A program made the position numbers and the translations under genes. Positions 49,135 through 60,800 of a stretch of DNA of 64,000 nt are shown here, piece after piece; the stretch's first letter is position 1; each line of letters begins with the position of its first letter. The DNA is taken from positions 2,368,057 to 2,432,056 of the forward strand of contig SIJG01000008.1 of the NCBI GenBank assembly GCA_023374025.1, written 5' to 3'. The notes beneath the pieces are model-generated. The model did no database searches. It saw only the letters and a program-made list of their open reading frames with translations, and was not told the DNA's origin. The DNA comes from Heterodera schachtii. Lineage: Eukaryota > Nematoda > Chromadorea > Rhabditida > Heteroderidae.

Positions 49135-49679
49135 GGGTGCACCCCAAAATTTCGCCGCCGAAATTTCGCCGCCGAAATTACGCCGCCGAAATTTCGCCGG
49201 ACGGAATTTCGCCGGCCGAAATTTCGCCGGGACATAATTTCGCCGCCGAAATTTCGCCGGGACAAAATTTCGCCAAAGAAATTTTTTTAAAAAATTAGGA
49301 AATTTCCAAGAAAAAAATTCTAAGAAATTTTTTTATATGGAAATTTCAATGAAAAATTTTTGAAAAAATTTCTTTTAACGATTTTTTGGAAAAATTTTCG
49401 AAAAACTTACTAATTTATCATTAATTTCAAAAAAAAATCCCTGAAAATTTTTTCTAAATTTTTTTTGAGATTTTCTTATAAGAAATTCAAAGATTTTTTC
49501 TTAAAAAATTTCTAAGTCTAATTTTTATTTTATTTTTTTGCGGCGAAATTTTGTCCCGGCGAAATTTCGGCCGGCGAAATTACGGCGGCGAAATTTTGTC
49601 TCGGCGAAATTCCGTCCGGCAAAATTTCGGCGGCGTAATTTCGGCGGCGAAATTTCGGCGGCGAAATTTTGTCCCGTCC
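49135..49679. mobile_element. Mutator-like foldback MITE, arm word TTTCGCCG
   Basis: Left end GGGTGCACCCCAAAATTTCG, right end AATTTTGTCCCGTCC, flanked by CCTCCCTAAG on both sides (49125-49134 and 49680-49689). The left arm (to about 49275) repeats AAATTTCGCCGCCG-type units, and the right arm (from about 49541) carries the same units inverted. The centre is A/T filler with GATTTTTTGGAAAAATTTT. No coding capacity; frames across the arms are repeat artefacts. Confidence 0.9.
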
Positions 49680-49689
49680 CCTCCCTAAG

Positions 49690-52600
49690 CCCTTCGGCAG
49701 GGGGGCAGAGGGACAGGAGCAATTCCAGGGGACGGGGGGGGGGGGGGGTTCACGGGGAGTTACTCCTTCCAAAGAGGGGTAAGTTTCTTAAAAAAACTCG
49801 TAAATGGGCTGAAAGGCATATTATATCCAGGGGCTTCTCCCATTGTGCCAAAAAGTCTAAATTATGGAACTTCCTTGGGAGGGTGGGGGGGGGGGGTGAA
49901 GGGCATTTGAGGTCAAGCCAAAAAATGTTGGTTGGAATGGCAAGGGATAAGAGATACAAAAAATGTCGGGGATGTCTAATCCGGGCTATGTGACATTCTC
50001 ATTTTTCATGAAACAAAGCGTAATTTTTAAAATAAAATGTTTTTAATGGATTTTCTGTCACTGTTTTCTCCGTGTGGTGGTTCAACTTTTGTTTGTATTG
50101 TTTTGATTCTTCATTTTCGCGATGATTGATTGAACGTCACCAAAAACCATCAACATACAATTAATTTTATGTGAATGCCGCCCCAAAAATTGAGTGCAAT
50201 TATTTTTCATTGGGGGGGGGGGGGAAGGCAAATTGTGGTAAAAATGGGGAAAAAATGGAATGGACAAAAATTGAATTAAATTTAAAAAATTAAATCTTCG
50301 GGGGACGGGCGGAAAAATTGTTTTTTAAATTCAAAATTAACATTTAACAAGCCTAATTGGTTTTGAAAAACAACAACTCACACAAATGTGTACTGAGTTT
50401 TAACAATGGAATTTGAAAAGGCTGAGCATTTTGAGAGGTGCGCAATTTTAAAGAAAAAAAAAAAAATTGGTAGTGCAGCATTTATTTTTATTTTTTTAAT
50501 TTGGTGACAATTTTTTTTTATTAATACCTAAATTAGAATTTTCAAAAATTTTCAAAGCTTAAGTGGCTTTTAAAAACCTGCTCAAAAACTCACATATGTA
50601 CTGAGGAGTTTTAACAATGGAATCAGAAAAAGTTTTGTTCACAAAAGGATTCTTAACAAATTGAAATTTTTCATAAAAATGACAGAAAATTTGTAAAAAA
50701 TAAAAAATAAAAATTTCGCATTAAAAAGTTTTTTTTTTTGTATATTTTTCCGCGTCTGTCTTTTTGATTGTTTGTTTTGATTTACGTTTTTTTTATTTGC
50801 TTTGTGCTTTACGCGTTTTCATGTTTCTTCCGATTTGTTGCAAAACAAATAAAAAACAATAACTAATAACCAATTCGTATATTTTTGTACTTTTAAATTG
50901 CCCCATAAAAGTGAAAACGAAAAAAATAAAATTAATTAATTCAGGAGAAAAATATTATTCATTTTTGTGATAAAAATCAATAAAATGTAGACAAGAATTT
51001 TTCTAAAAATTTTATTACAATATATAATATTTTTTTTGTATAAAATACACACACTTTTCTGTACAAGTAAAATAATAAAAAATAAATAAATAAAAACAAA
51101 TTAAAAAATTAAATGAGCAAAATAAAAAAAATTGTCGCCACCGCAAAATGTTTTATGGTGTCTTTTTTCTAATTAACCAACAACTAATTAACTGTATACC
51201 TAATTATATTTACGCTTTTGAGGGTGATGGCTGCTGAACATTTTAAACAGCAGTACAACACAACACAACAACAAAACCACCACCAACAAATAAATGTGTG
51301 TGCTGCTGTGTTTGCTGCTGCTGCTGGTGGTGAACAATTTTACATAAAAATGCGCGAAAAGCATCATCACACATCACAACGCCTCGGGGCGAAGGGCGCG
51401 CCGCGCGAAAAATGCACCCCCCCCAGCGATAATAATGGGTGGGGAGACGGGGGCGGGGGGGGGGGGAGGGTCTTCGTGGAAATTTGGGGGGAGGGGCGGC
51501 GATCGCCCAAAAAGGACCGGTTTAATACTGCTTGCTAAATTCTAAGAAAAGGCGGGGAGAATGGAGAATGGTGTGGTGATCCCTGATCAGGACAGATCAG
51601 ATCAGATCAGCGGGACCAACCAAAGCCATCTCTCTCTCTCTCTCTCTCTGTCTGTCTGTCTGTTAAACTTTTGATCAATGCTGCGGCGGGCGATGGGATA
51701 ATTAGTGGTGGCAGTGTTGGGGAGGAAGAAGCGCTTTGATCATCGACGGGATACGGGATTATGCAAGGATCAGCAGCCATAGCACGCAGTGACCGACCGA
51801 CCTACGGCTTTTGGGGGATGACGTAAATGTGCCCACAAATAATTGATCTGTGCCGCTTTGTCAGAAAGGGACCCAAAAAGCCGGGAATTGCGGAGATTAC
51901 TTGTTTACTGGATCGGAAACGTCGAGGGCGCATTTTCGGAGCCAAAAAATGCCAAAAACTCGGGATTCGGGGCTCATAAAATAATGCAAAATTGTCAGGA
52001 ATCGAGAAATGACTACAATAATCGCGAAATTGACAAATGATGAAAAACTTAACCAAGAATTTCAAAAACCCTAAGAATAAAAATAACGGAAATGACTGAT
52101 CAGTCAATTCGAATCAAATCAGTGACCCAAAGGGTCAGTGTCACATTCAACTAATCTCCAGTGTAATAAATTAATGACTAAGCAAAACAGAGAAATGATC
52201 GTATTCGCTGAACTAGAGGTGTTTGATCGCAAAAAAAGGTATTTGTTCAAACAGATAAAAGAGTACCAATAAATGGTTGGAAATGATCAGACAATAGCCA
52301 TCGTAATTAAGATTCATAAATGCACTAAATGATAAAGTCAGTTCTGATTAAGTGACCAGAAGATAGTTTAGATCAGCTAATTGAATAAATTCAACTAATT
52401 TCTTACAGCAATTAGTCCAACATTAATCAATAAGTGGTCGGAAAATGATTGGGACTATAGTCACCGTAATAGATTCTTAAAATGTAGTAAATGATAAGGT
52501 CAGTTCAAATCAAAAGTGACCAGGAGGTATATGTATTTAGATCAGCTATTTGACCAAATTCAACTAATTTCTTACAGCGATTAGTCCAACATTTGATCAA

Positions 52601-52985
52601 TAAATGATCGAAAAGTGATCAAAAAATGTTTTTTTTCTATACCAAAGCTAATCAAATCCAAATGCTGACAAAAAAAAAAAAAACGAATTGCGATGGCTCT
52701 TCCCTAACCCATCCACCCGCCGATTGGAGTGGAAAACTCGCGCACCCCCGGCGGCGGCGCCGCGCGATTTCCATTCATTGTCTCATGCTGCTGTGGTGTT
52801 CTCGCCCGTCCCCACCTCCTCCTCCTCCTGCTGTTGTTTAGCAAACAACGAGCCGAACAAGTGGGGGAGAAGGGCCAGCACCAAGCAGGTGATCAACCCC
52901 TGCTGATCAGACCCAAAATTTTTGATCAAATGATGCGGGGGGAAAGAATGGATGGGAAATCAAACAAAAGTAAGAACAAATGACG
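49690..52985. other. Intergenic, repeats and GC-rich patches
   Basis: No gene supported. Holds G-runs (49736-49748, 49876, 50214), CAG/CAA-rich sequence at 51240-51340, a GATCA-rich patch with a CT run at 51580-51660, a tandem repeat at 52140-52620 and a GC-rich patch at 52690-52960. Confidence 0.5.
52140..52620. repeat. Diverged tandem repeat, unit about 160-170 bases
   Basis: Phrases TTCAACTAATTTCTTACAGC, TTAGTCCAACATT, ATGATAAGGTCAGTT and TTAGATCAGCTA recur in order about 165 bases apart, giving two full units and partial ones. Noncoding. Confidence 0.75.
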
Positions 52986-52995
52986 ATCATTGAGG

Positions 52996-53428
52996 GGACG
53001 GGACAAAATATCGCCGCCGGAATATCGCCGGCCGAAATATCGCCGAGACAAAATATCGCCGCCGAAATATCGCCGCCTGAAATATCGCCGAGACAAAATA
53101 TCGCCGCAGAAATTTTTAAAATTTTTTTTCAAACATAGAAATTTTTCATAAAAAAATTCTTAGGAAATTTCTTAGTAGGAAAACTTCAAGAAAAAAAATT
53201 TTTGAATAAGTTTTCAGCGATTTTTTCGAAATTTTAAGAAAATTGCTGGTTTTCTCGAAAAATTTTCCAAAAAAAAAAATTCAATGATTTTTTCTTGAAA
53301 TTTTCTTATAAAAAATTTCTTAGATTTTTTTCTTGAAAATTTCTAAGTTTGAAAATTTTTCTTTTTAAATTTCTGCGGCGATATTTTGTCTCGGCGATAT
53401 TTCGGCGGCGATATTTTGGGGTGTACCC
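52996..53428. mobile_element. Mutator-like foldback MITE, arm word TATCGCCG
   Basis: Left end GGACGGGACAAAATATCGCC, right end GATATTTTGGGGTGTACCC, flanked by ATCATTGAGG on both sides (52986-52995 and 53429-53438). The element is inverted relative to 49135-49679. Units of AAATATCGCCGCCG fill the left arm, and their inverted form GGCGGCGATATTTTG fills the right. Confidence 0.9.
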
Positions 53429-53834
53429 ATCATTGAGGCGTCTATAAAAATGCCATCATTGTTCTTTTTACCGCAATTCCCTAAATATAGCCAGCTGCTG
53501 AGGAGCTGACAAATGAGGATTTATATTTCGACACTCTTCGAAAGGGTGGAGGGTCTTTGTTTCGGGGATTTTATTTTAGGAAATATGAAAAATTATAATA
53601 ATTGATGCTGAATCATAGAATTATTTGTTTGTTTTTAATGCGATTTTTTTGAAAAAATAGCGATTCTAAATACAAAAATAAAAGAATTCACAAAACCAAA
53701 AAGAAAAGAATTAAACAAACATTTAAAAATGTATCTTCAACTGTGCTCATCTCATAGCACGCACAGGATTAAGCTTAATTCCTTTTTTTCTCAACTGCAA
53801 ATTTCCTGACTGTTGATTTAACAGATGAAGATTT

Positions 53835-54296
53835 GGTACTTTTCTGTTTTGAGACCCCCCCCCCCTGAAATGTTCAAATAAAAAGCCGTTTCTAGGGTTA
53901 TTTATGACGCTGATCACGAATATGACATTTGTTTTTCAAAATTCTGAAACCCGGACCCGAACTCGAACAAAAAGTCGAAAATTTAAAATTTTTTGTTCGA
54001 GTTCATGTTCGTGGTTCGAAATTGACCAAATGATTGTTATATTCATGATCATCTATCTCGAAAATCCCTTAAAACATGTTTTTATGGCCTTAAAATTTAA
54101 AAAAATTTCAAAAAATGGGGATACAAACTGAACTATTACCAAAATATGTTTTCCACTAGGATCAATGCAAAATATTCTTGAAGAATTCGGAATTCTCGAA
54201 ATTTCAAAACAAAATTCATTCCGTGATCAGCGCAAAATAACCTAAATACGCTTTTTATTTGAAAATTTCAGGGGGTCTCAAAAAGAGAAAAGTACC
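53835..54296. mobile_element. hAT-like palindromic MITE
   Basis: Inverted ends GGTACTTTTCTGTTTTGAGA and CTCAAAAAGAGAAAAGTACC, flanked by GAAGATTT on both sides (53827-53834 and 54297-54304). The interior carries GCTGATCACGAATATG, CCCGGACCCGAACTCGAACA and the mirrored GTGATCAGCGC. 462 bases, noncoding. Confidence 0.9.
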
Positions 54297-54349
54297 GAAG
54301 ATTTTATCGGGGTCCATTTTTAATTGAATTCAACAAATTTTAAGAAAAA

Positions 54350-54560
54350 AAAAAAAAAAATTCATGGAAAAATTTTTGCGAAAAACTTTTGCGCACCCAT
54401 TCATTCACAGTTCACTTAGCGGGAGCAGCTCGTTCCCCCCCCCCCCCCCCCGGTTTAAAAAAAAAATTCTAACTTAGAAAATTTCCAAGAAAAAATCCTA
54501 GGAGTGTTTTATAAGAAAATTTCATGAAATACGGAGGGGGGGGGGTAAGTGCACCCCTTT
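54350..54560. repeat. Foldback filler with GGGAGCAGCTCG and C-run
   Basis: Contains GGGAGCAGCTCG followed by a C-run of about 20, then AAATTTCCAAGAAAAAAT-type filler and a G-run near 54535. The same combination of GAGCTGCTCCC next to a G- or C-run appears near 20070, 33930 and 58745. Borders unclear. Confidence 0.4.
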
Positions 54561-55303
54561 CAGCAATGTGTGGCGGGGCGTTACGGTACCTAAACCACCG
54601 TAAGACGATTTGTCCGTTTTTGGTGTTACACATCGCCACAAACCACACCATGTGTAGCAACAATTTTCCATCATTTCCCAGCAGTACAGCACATCAGAAG
54701 TGCGCAGTGCGTACAAATAATAAACCATCGCGCCCGCCCGCCCAATTCTCTGTTCGGCGAAATTCTCGCAAAATTTGACGGAGTGTAAAAAAATTATAGT
54801 CGGAGAGCGCCGGAAGGTTTCCGATTAATTTAATCAAACGTGCGCAGTTGTTACATTATGCCAAAAAATGTGGCGAATAACCAAAAAAAAAAAAAAAAGA
54901 ATACAAAGAAAGGGAAAGAATTTCTGTCACAAAATTCGCCGAAGGGATCAAATTTGCAAAAATAATTTCTTAAAGAATTGGAAAATGAGTGACTTTTGGC
55001 AAATTGTTTCTCCCAACGACTCGTCCCAATCCACCGAGTTTACAAATCACAACTAATTATGATGAGTTTGTTGTTCAATTAAATGTGCCTAATTTGATCA
55101 CCAGATCCGATCAAATAAACTTCATTTAACAATGAATTATTTGTTGAAAATGGAAATTTAGTCAAAACCCATACTATAAACTATGGAGCTGAACGAGAGT
55201 CTTGGTACTCGGGTTTCGACTCGAGAGATCCCTCTGTTGTTTTTTTTTGGGGGGGGGGGGGGGCTCTCGGTCTCGATTCTCGGCATACATGCACAAGGGG
55301 TGC

Positions 55304-55401
55304 TACCGTATACAGGGATGTTGAATTAGAACCCCACTTTTTGAGGGGGGTTGAAAAACAGAACCCCCTCTGGCGGGGGTGCTTATTCAATAAATACGGT
55401 A
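55304..55401. mobile_element. Small TACCGTA-ended element
   Basis: Left end TACCGTATACAGGGATGTTG, right end TTCAATAAATACGGTA. The interior AATTAGAACCCCAC and GAGGGGGGTTGAAAAACAG matches the interrupted element at 16335-16801 and serves as its undisrupted relative. Confidence 0.6.
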
Positions 55402-55541
55402 TATATACCATATACATCCGTAAAAGGAGAAAAAAAAAAACCTCTTTTGCCACCATAATCACACCATTTATATACCTGAGCGGATTACACAACACAAAAA
55501 AAAAACAAAAAAGAAAAAACAAACAAAACAAAAAGCTAATT

Positions 55542-56632
55542 TTAGGGGGTGTGCAAATGTTGCTGTTCACGTTGTTGCTGTTGGTGTTGTTGGACAAGCG
55601 CGGGAAGGTTGGCAATGACTTCGGTCGGCGCATATTGACGCAAAATTTGATTTTCACCCTCAAGCAGTGTGACCTGATTTGTGAGTGACATGGTTGTTTA
55701 TCCCACATTTGCGCCTATGTCCAAATTATCGGGTTTTCAAACTTAAATTTTTTTTCAATCCTAGATGGGCAAACAGCTTTAAATAAGCGTTGAAAGTGAT
55801 TACATGCGACAATTTAATCGTCAGCAAATTTTTGAAAAAATTTGGAAGGGGGTCCTACCATGTAAATCGACGATTTTTTTCTTTTTTTTTTGCTTTTCAA
55901 ACCACCCTATTTTTCGGCGCGCTTTTTCCAAAAAAAGTTTCGCGGAACAAAGGGGCCCGGCGGTTCGATAGGTGCCGCCAGCAGGAGAATACGAACCCCC
56001 CCCCCCCCTTCGTCGACGACCCCCTTTCTTTCTCGCTCCGACTCCGATACGAAGGAGGCCTTCCTCTGCCCACTTGAAAAAAATTTTTTGAAAAATTTTC
56101 CTAGTTTTTTTTTTGGAAAAATTAGTAATTCATCATAAAATCTCGAAGAAGAGAAAAAAAACGCTAGAAAAATAATGAGATTATGAACGAACACTGACCC
56201 GTCCCTCCAAGTCGGCAATGGTCGAGCGCAGAATGTCCACCTCCTCACGCACCGCAAAGGTCAAATGAGTCTTCACCAAGTCCTGGCAAAAAAAAAAAAT
56301 GTGCAAATTTTTAAATGTGTAAAAAATGGGGGAAAGAAATTGGCGTGCACCTCAAAATCACGCCGCCGAAATCACGCCGCAAGAAATTTTTTTTTTAAAT
56401 TTTTCAAACATAATTTTTTCAAGAAAAAAAAAATTTGAAATCTAGCGGCGTGATTTTGTCCTGTTCCCAGAAATTGCCCGACCATGGCCTGTTCAATTTT
56501 GTCGTTAATGTTGCTGCTGCCACTGGACACCGGTGGACATGGCCAAGGGTTGGCGCCCCTGTCTTTGTAGTCAATGCACTCCCAACGGCCACGGGTGAAC
56601 ACCGCCGGCACCGGCACAACCTTTGAAAATGA
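55542..56632 (-). CDS. TSC22-domain protein, compact tandem copy (start codon not found)
   Basis: Exons on the minus strand: 56483-56632 (SFSKVVPV, then TRGRWECIDYKD and NDKIEQAM), 56199-56282 (DLVKTHLTFAVREEV, the TSC box) and 55542-55673 (VTLLEGENQILRQYAP, the leucine zipper; stop at 55542-55544). All three join in phase. TSC22/bunched proteins form dimers and act in transcriptional and growth control. The TSC-box exon differs from the second copy by one base in 84. Upstream of SFSK the frame stays open to about 56710 but has no ATG, so the copy may use a distant 5' exon, be an alternative 3' module of the larger gene, or be a pseudogene. Its first exon looks like a fusion of two exons that are separate in the larger copy. 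Confidence 0.7.
56343..56468. mobile_element. Mutator-like foldback MITE, arm word TCACGCCG
   Basis: Left end GCGTGCACCTCAAAATCACG, right end GGCGTGATTTTGTCCTGTTC, flanked by AGAAATTG on both sides (56335-56342 and 56469-56476). Only 126 bases. It is inserted in the intron of the compact TSC22 copy, 14 bases beyond the exon edge at 56483. Confidence 0.8.
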
Positions 56633-56749
56633 GTGAAGGACCGTTTTTTTTTCTTCATGGGGCCCATTTTTTTCGTCAGACCCAAAAAATATTTTCCAAC
56701 TTTTCTCCAATTTATATTAGTTAAATTATATGTTTTCTATTGCATGAAT

Positions 56750-56920
56750 TATAATTTTATTTTTTAAAATAAAACAGACTTGAAACTGACGCCCCTTTGG
56801 CTTTGCAAAGTTAGACGGCATTGAATTAAATGGCAGAAAATAAATGTAATTCTCTCCTAAATGTTTTTTTTTGAACGCGACAATTTTTTTTTTTCTTAGT
56901 TGGTCAATTTATGTGGCATA
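56750..56920. repeat. Duplicated flank of the TSC22 copies
   Basis: Matches 61530-61690 closely: AAAACAGACTTGAAACTGAC, CCTTTGGCTTTGCAA, ATTAAATGGCA and a T-run ending TTCTTAGTTGGTC. This shows that the duplication extends past the first coding exon. Noncoding. Confidence 0.8.
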
Positions 56921-56929
56921 GCTTTTTGG

Positions 56930-57889
56930 ATTTTATCAGAAATCAAAGGGAGAAGGAGAACCTTTCTGTGGTTTCGAATTTTTTTATTGTTCCCGGGATA
57001 TTCCTTTGGTTGGCACTGATCACGATTTTCACAACATTTTTTGACCAATTCCGAATGCCCATCCAACTTTTAACAAAAACAAAAACTTGGAAATTTTGAA
57101 TTTTTTTCGAGTCATGTTGGGGATTCGTGTTCAGCAACTCCGAAACACCCCCCCCCCCTGGATTTTCCTCCTCGCACCCCGGTCGTTTCACCCCGAAAAA
57201 TTTTTTAGACGGGGGGGGGGGCAGGAAACGAAATGTTCAAAAACGCTTACATAACAACAAAGTACCCACTTTTTAATAGTCTTTGTAAAAAGAAAAATTT
57301 GAAAAAAATAAAATAAAATACATAAACATAAAGCGAGAAGATGATGGAGGAAAAGCAAAGAAATATGTGCGATAAAAAAAAGATTTGTTGATTTAATTAC
57401 ATATATAATTAATTGCTTACACAAAAGCGTGGAGAGAGAGAGACTCGAGACAGACTGATTGAGAGAAAAACGAAAGTCCAAAGGAATTGGCGGTGTTCTG
57501 ACCAAAAGTGAACAAATTGGGGGGGGGGGGGGGGGGTCCAAATCAACAATTTTTGTCCGAATTTATGTTTTAAACTTTGTCCTAATATGGATTTTAATTC
57601 CTGATCAGAGCGATCCCGAAAAGCCCTTGGAAAAATATATGTCTTGGAGTTTTTAGTGACAACATTTTTTTTCTAAAAATGGGGATATCATCGACATTAT
57701 TGGCCGAATATGGTATACTTTACCAAATAAAACATCAATAGAACACCGCCACGAGCAGAAATAAAACAAAAAACAATCCGTAGAATATGGAAAAAAAACA
57801 ATCTGTTTTCCACCAGAATTCGATTTATACACCCGAACGCATCACCACACACACACAACCCAATCGCAACAGCAGCAGGCAACAATCAA
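56930..57889. other. Spacer between TSC22 copies
   Basis: No exon seen. Contains another degraded copy of the palindromic core (near 57015-57145: CACTGATCACGA and GACCAATTCCGAATGCCC), poly-G runs near 57217 and 57520, and a run of CACACA near 57848. Confidence 0.5.
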
Positions 57890-60800
57890 TCACTGCTGTG
57901 ATGGTTGTTCATCCGCGGGAGGAGACATTGATGAAGCAGTAGCAGCACCACCACCACCAGTAGATGAACTCGCCACGGTCGACGACGGTGGCGGAGGAGA
58001 AGTTTGCTGATGGTATTGTTGTTGTTGGTTGTGTGCCGCCTGCTGCTGGTGATGATACTGTTGCTGGTGCTGGTCCATGATGACGGGCGCGGACGGAACT
58101 GTCTGAATCGAAAAAAAACGGGGGAAATTATTCAATGACAATTTTATAAACGCTATGAAAATGGTGCAAATTAATACATTCGAATTTCGAACCCGAAGCA
58201 GCTCGTTTTCTCCAACCCCAGAAATTATTTTTAAAAAAATTTCTGTCTTCGAAATTTCTCGCAAGAAAAGCAAAAATCAACCAAATGTAAAAGTTAGAGA
58301 ATTAATAGAAAAATGAACGCTGGCTCTTAGGAACTAAAATTCCATTTTTTGACCAATTTTTTTTTTTTTTGCCTCCAGGGACTCAATTTTCCAATTTCGT
58401 CCACTATTCACGTCCATTTCTAGGGATGTACAACAATTTTTCGAAAAAAAACGAATGATTTCCCCTGGCCATTTTTGGACCTGCATCATGGCATTTTTGC
58501 CGGCCCCCGTCGCATTTGCAACAGCAGCGGCCTTCTGCTGCTGCTCACGTTGATGTTGCTGTTCTCGTTGTTGCTGTTGGTGTTGTTGGACAAGCGCGGG
58601 AAGGTTGGCAATGACTTCGGCCGGTGCGTATTGACGCAAAATTTGATTTTCACCCTCAAGCAGTGTGACCTGATTTGTGAGTGACATGGGGAAAATGATG
58701 ATCAATGATCAATGAAAAGAGGGGAGGAGGAGAGAAGGGAGACCTGTGGAAGAGCAGCTTGTTACCCCCCCCCCCCCACAAAAATTTTTTTGTTTTTTTT
58801 AATTTCAGGAAAAATTTTTTTTTTGAAAAACAGGGATTTTTTGGGAAACATTTTCAAAATTAATCATGGTTTTTTGTTTTTTCTTATAAAAATTTCTAAG
58901 TTTAGGGAGGGGACTCGCCGAGACAAAAATCTCGCCGCCAAAATTAAAAAAATAATGGATTTTTTTTAATTTGTTCCGTCGCTCCTTTTTCTGATTTGGC
59001 TCGCATTTTTTTTTCGTACATAAACAAAAATTTCTAAAATTTGCAAGTTAATTTGATTAGAATTTGTCAAGCACTTTCGAAAACTCTACGAATCCTAATG
59101 AAAATGTTGTTTCTTTGGAAGCTATGGTCTTGAAAAAAAAATGCGTCCGATTGCATTCCAACTGACCCGTCCCTCCAAGTCGGCAATGGTCGAGCGCAGA
59201 ATTTCCACCTCCTCACGCACCGCAAAGGTCAAATGAGTCTTCACCAAGTCCTGCATTTTGAAAAATGCAAATGAGTAAAATTGAAAAAAAAAATGAAAAA
59301 AATCCCCAACCATGGCCTGTTCAATTTTGTTGTCAATGGCCACTGGGATGGGAATTGTTGAAGATGAACTCGTATTCGTCGTTGTGAAGGTTGTGTTGCT
59401 GAATTAGAAAATTTAGAAAAATCCAATCAAACGGGAAAAAAAATTTTCGACGACAGTCGATGAAAATTTATTTAAAATTTGCTAAAAAAATTTGTTTTTT
59501 TTTGACGTGTTTACCTATCCGGTGCCAAAATGTTGCCCGATGGCACAAACTCAGTGCCAAGCGTCGTCGGCACAGAGTGCGCCGGAGAAATGTCAAAATG
59601 CGGCACACTGGTGTTGGCCGAAAAATTCGGAGGGGGCTAAAAAGGAAAAGAAATTTTTTTTCGCAAATTTTAATGACAATCAATCCAAATAAAATTTCAT
59701 TGGCATAAAAATTTAAATATATATATATATATTTAATAATCGAACAATTTTTTTTAAAATACCGATTGCTGTTGTTGGTATTGTGGTGCCGACATTGTGC
59801 CCGTTGCAGAAACAGTGCCGATCAATGGCGGCGCCAATTCGGTGACCGGCGTGCCGGCCTCGGACGACGACAGAGGGGTGGCCGACGGATGCGCAACACT
59901 CTCTGGAAAATTTGAGTAATTTTTTAAAGAAAATAACGTAATGGGTTTTTCGTAAAAAAATTTTAACCCTTACGAATTTTCACATTTATATAAGAAATAC
60001 GAGTTGATCCATAGTTTTTTCAAATTGGTCAGTTCAAATCTCTCCTTACTCAGCCATTTGCCGGGTGCATTAGTCCCCCCGTTTCGCCCCCCATTTTTTG
60101 TAAAAAAAAAAAAAATTGATTAGGCATCTTTCAAAAATCGAAAAATTTTATGCGAAAATTACAAGAAAAATTAACTTTTTTTCTAGCGATTTTTTCAAAA
60201 TTTCTATGACGAATTGATAAGTTTTAAAAAATTTTATAAAAGATTGCTGCTTATGGAAAAATTGGGGGAAAAAAACTGCTGCCCCCATTTGCAAACCCAA
60301 AAAGGCGGAAGATGACGACGACACGGACGGAGTGCCCACCGCGGCGAACAATGTGGAGGGAATGGCCGCAGTCAGTGTCGCCGTGCCGCCGCCATTGGAA
60401 AATGCCGACGACGCCTGCGGCACCGAAGCGGTGGTCGTTGGTGCGCCACTGCCGCCGCCGCTCGTCACAGCGACCGTGGCGACACCACCGCCAATTGTAG
60501 TCGCTGTGGCCGTCACAGCAGTCGCCGCCGGCGTTGTGGCACCGGCGACCGTTGACGCGGCGTTGCTCGCCGCCGATGGAGGCGGAAAAGTGGGGGCGAC
60601 GGCAGAGACTCCGCTGCCGATGAAAGTGCTGGGCGAACAACAGGTGGAGACGGAGGAGGATGGCACAAAAAACGACGGCGGAGGGGGAGCATTCTGTTTT
60701 TTTGGATGGAAGAAAATATATGTGATTTTACAGAGGGAGGAGGGGCTAAGGAGGGGGTATTCACCAAAAAACGAGAGGTTTTATGGGGAAAAAAATTTTT

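Noticed and set aside
49525..49993. Open frames rich in Arg/Asn/Phe across 49525-49993
   Set aside because: They read through the repeated arm of the foldback element, so the peptide repeats only reflect DNA repeats.
55181..55708. Minus-strand frame of 175 codons
   Set aside because: It overlaps the TSC22 zipper exon in another frame and then crosses a mobile element and homopolymers.
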